Positions 31,007 to 31,069 of a stretch of DNA of 31,069 nt are shown here, piece by piece. The position numbers were made by a program, and so were the translations under genes. Source of the DNA: an uncultured Collinsella sp. (GTDB lineage: Bacteria > Actinomycetota > Coriobacteriia > Coriobacteriales > Coriobacteriaceae); assembly GCA_934654795.1 (NCBI GenBank), contig CAKUGT010000020.1:1-31069 (forward strand), written 5' to 3'. Within the stretch, counting starts at the first letter, position 1. Each line of letters opens with the position of its first letter. The notes beneath the pieces were generated by a model. That model ran no database searches, had not been told where the DNA came from, and saw nothing but the letters and a program-made list of their open reading frames with translations.

Positions 31007-31069
31007 CTATTTGGCAAGGTCTTTTTTGGAATTCATTTTTCGCTCCGCCTCGAAGGCCTGCCTGTCCCA
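31007..31069 (-). CDS. C-terminal end of an unidentified gene (cut by window edge)
   Basis: The last bases read on the minus strand as an open frame ending WDRQAFEAERKMNSKKDLAK and a TAG stop at 31007-31009. The charged, lysine-rich tail looks like a normal protein end, and its position just beyond the convergent hairpin fits. Only 20 residues are visible, so no function can be given. Confidence 0.5.
   Translation of the reverse strand, partial: WDRQAFEAERKMNSKKDLAK

Overview
The window is about 31 kb of dense, GC-rich bacterial DNA with standard starts, strong AGGAG-type ribosome binding sites and little strand bias. The gene set points to an anaerobic gut actinobacterium of class Coriobacteriia, most likely Collinsella. 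The clues are two agmatine deiminases, APC antiporters, a pyruvate formate-lyase system without respiratory genes, a KdgT permease and an aspartate-to-threonine cluster. That assignment is inferred from gene content and protein character, not from a marker gene.

Region 1 (1-6926) is an agmatine island. It holds a cut-off APC permease, a 366-nt structured leader, agmatine deiminase 1, a second complete APC permease, a 63-residue orphan protein on the minus strand, a minus-strand LuxR-type regulator and a divergently read agmatine deiminase 2. Permease and deiminase occur twice. No carbamoyltransferase, carbamate kinase or amidase for N-carbamoylputrescine is present in the window.

Region 2 (7060-16141) starts with an AlbA_2/ATPase-like regulator whose promoter carries two identical dyads 21 bp apart. 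A GNAT acetyltransferase, a class I DAHP synthase (shikimate entry), a 237-bp AT-rich element with 35-bp terminal inverted repeats, and a marR-ABC-ABC operon follow. That operon encodes a heterodimeric exporter with one degenerate ATP site and a large extracytoplasmic insertion.

Region 3 (16431-23891) holds an SDR dehydrogenase with a KdgT-type sugar-acid permease, then the pyruvate formate-lyase system: pflB, a separate glycyl-radical gene (grcA-like), a DegV-family fatty-acid-binding protein and the activating enzyme pflA. The lyase is split. The large gene stops before the glycyl-radical domain, and an independent 83-residue gene supplies that domain.

Region 4 (23970-31069) holds MTA/SAH nucleosidase, the ribosome-assembly GTPase EngB, and a threonine cluster: thrC and thrB on the minus strand, aspartokinase and asd on the plus strand. 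Together these cover aspartate to threonine except homoserine dehydrogenase. The right edge cuts a minus-strand gene.

The strongest pattern beyond the genes is in the gaps. Nearly every intergenic space contains a long inverted repeat (10-35 bp arms). Sequences differ, but the arms often differ only by changes that keep G-U pairing on one strand, or by compensatory double changes. Several short families recur, including a 42-nt repeat, a 30-bp palindrome and a GGGGAC-core hairpin. This looks like a population of small REP/MITE-type elements or RNA-structured intergenic modules.
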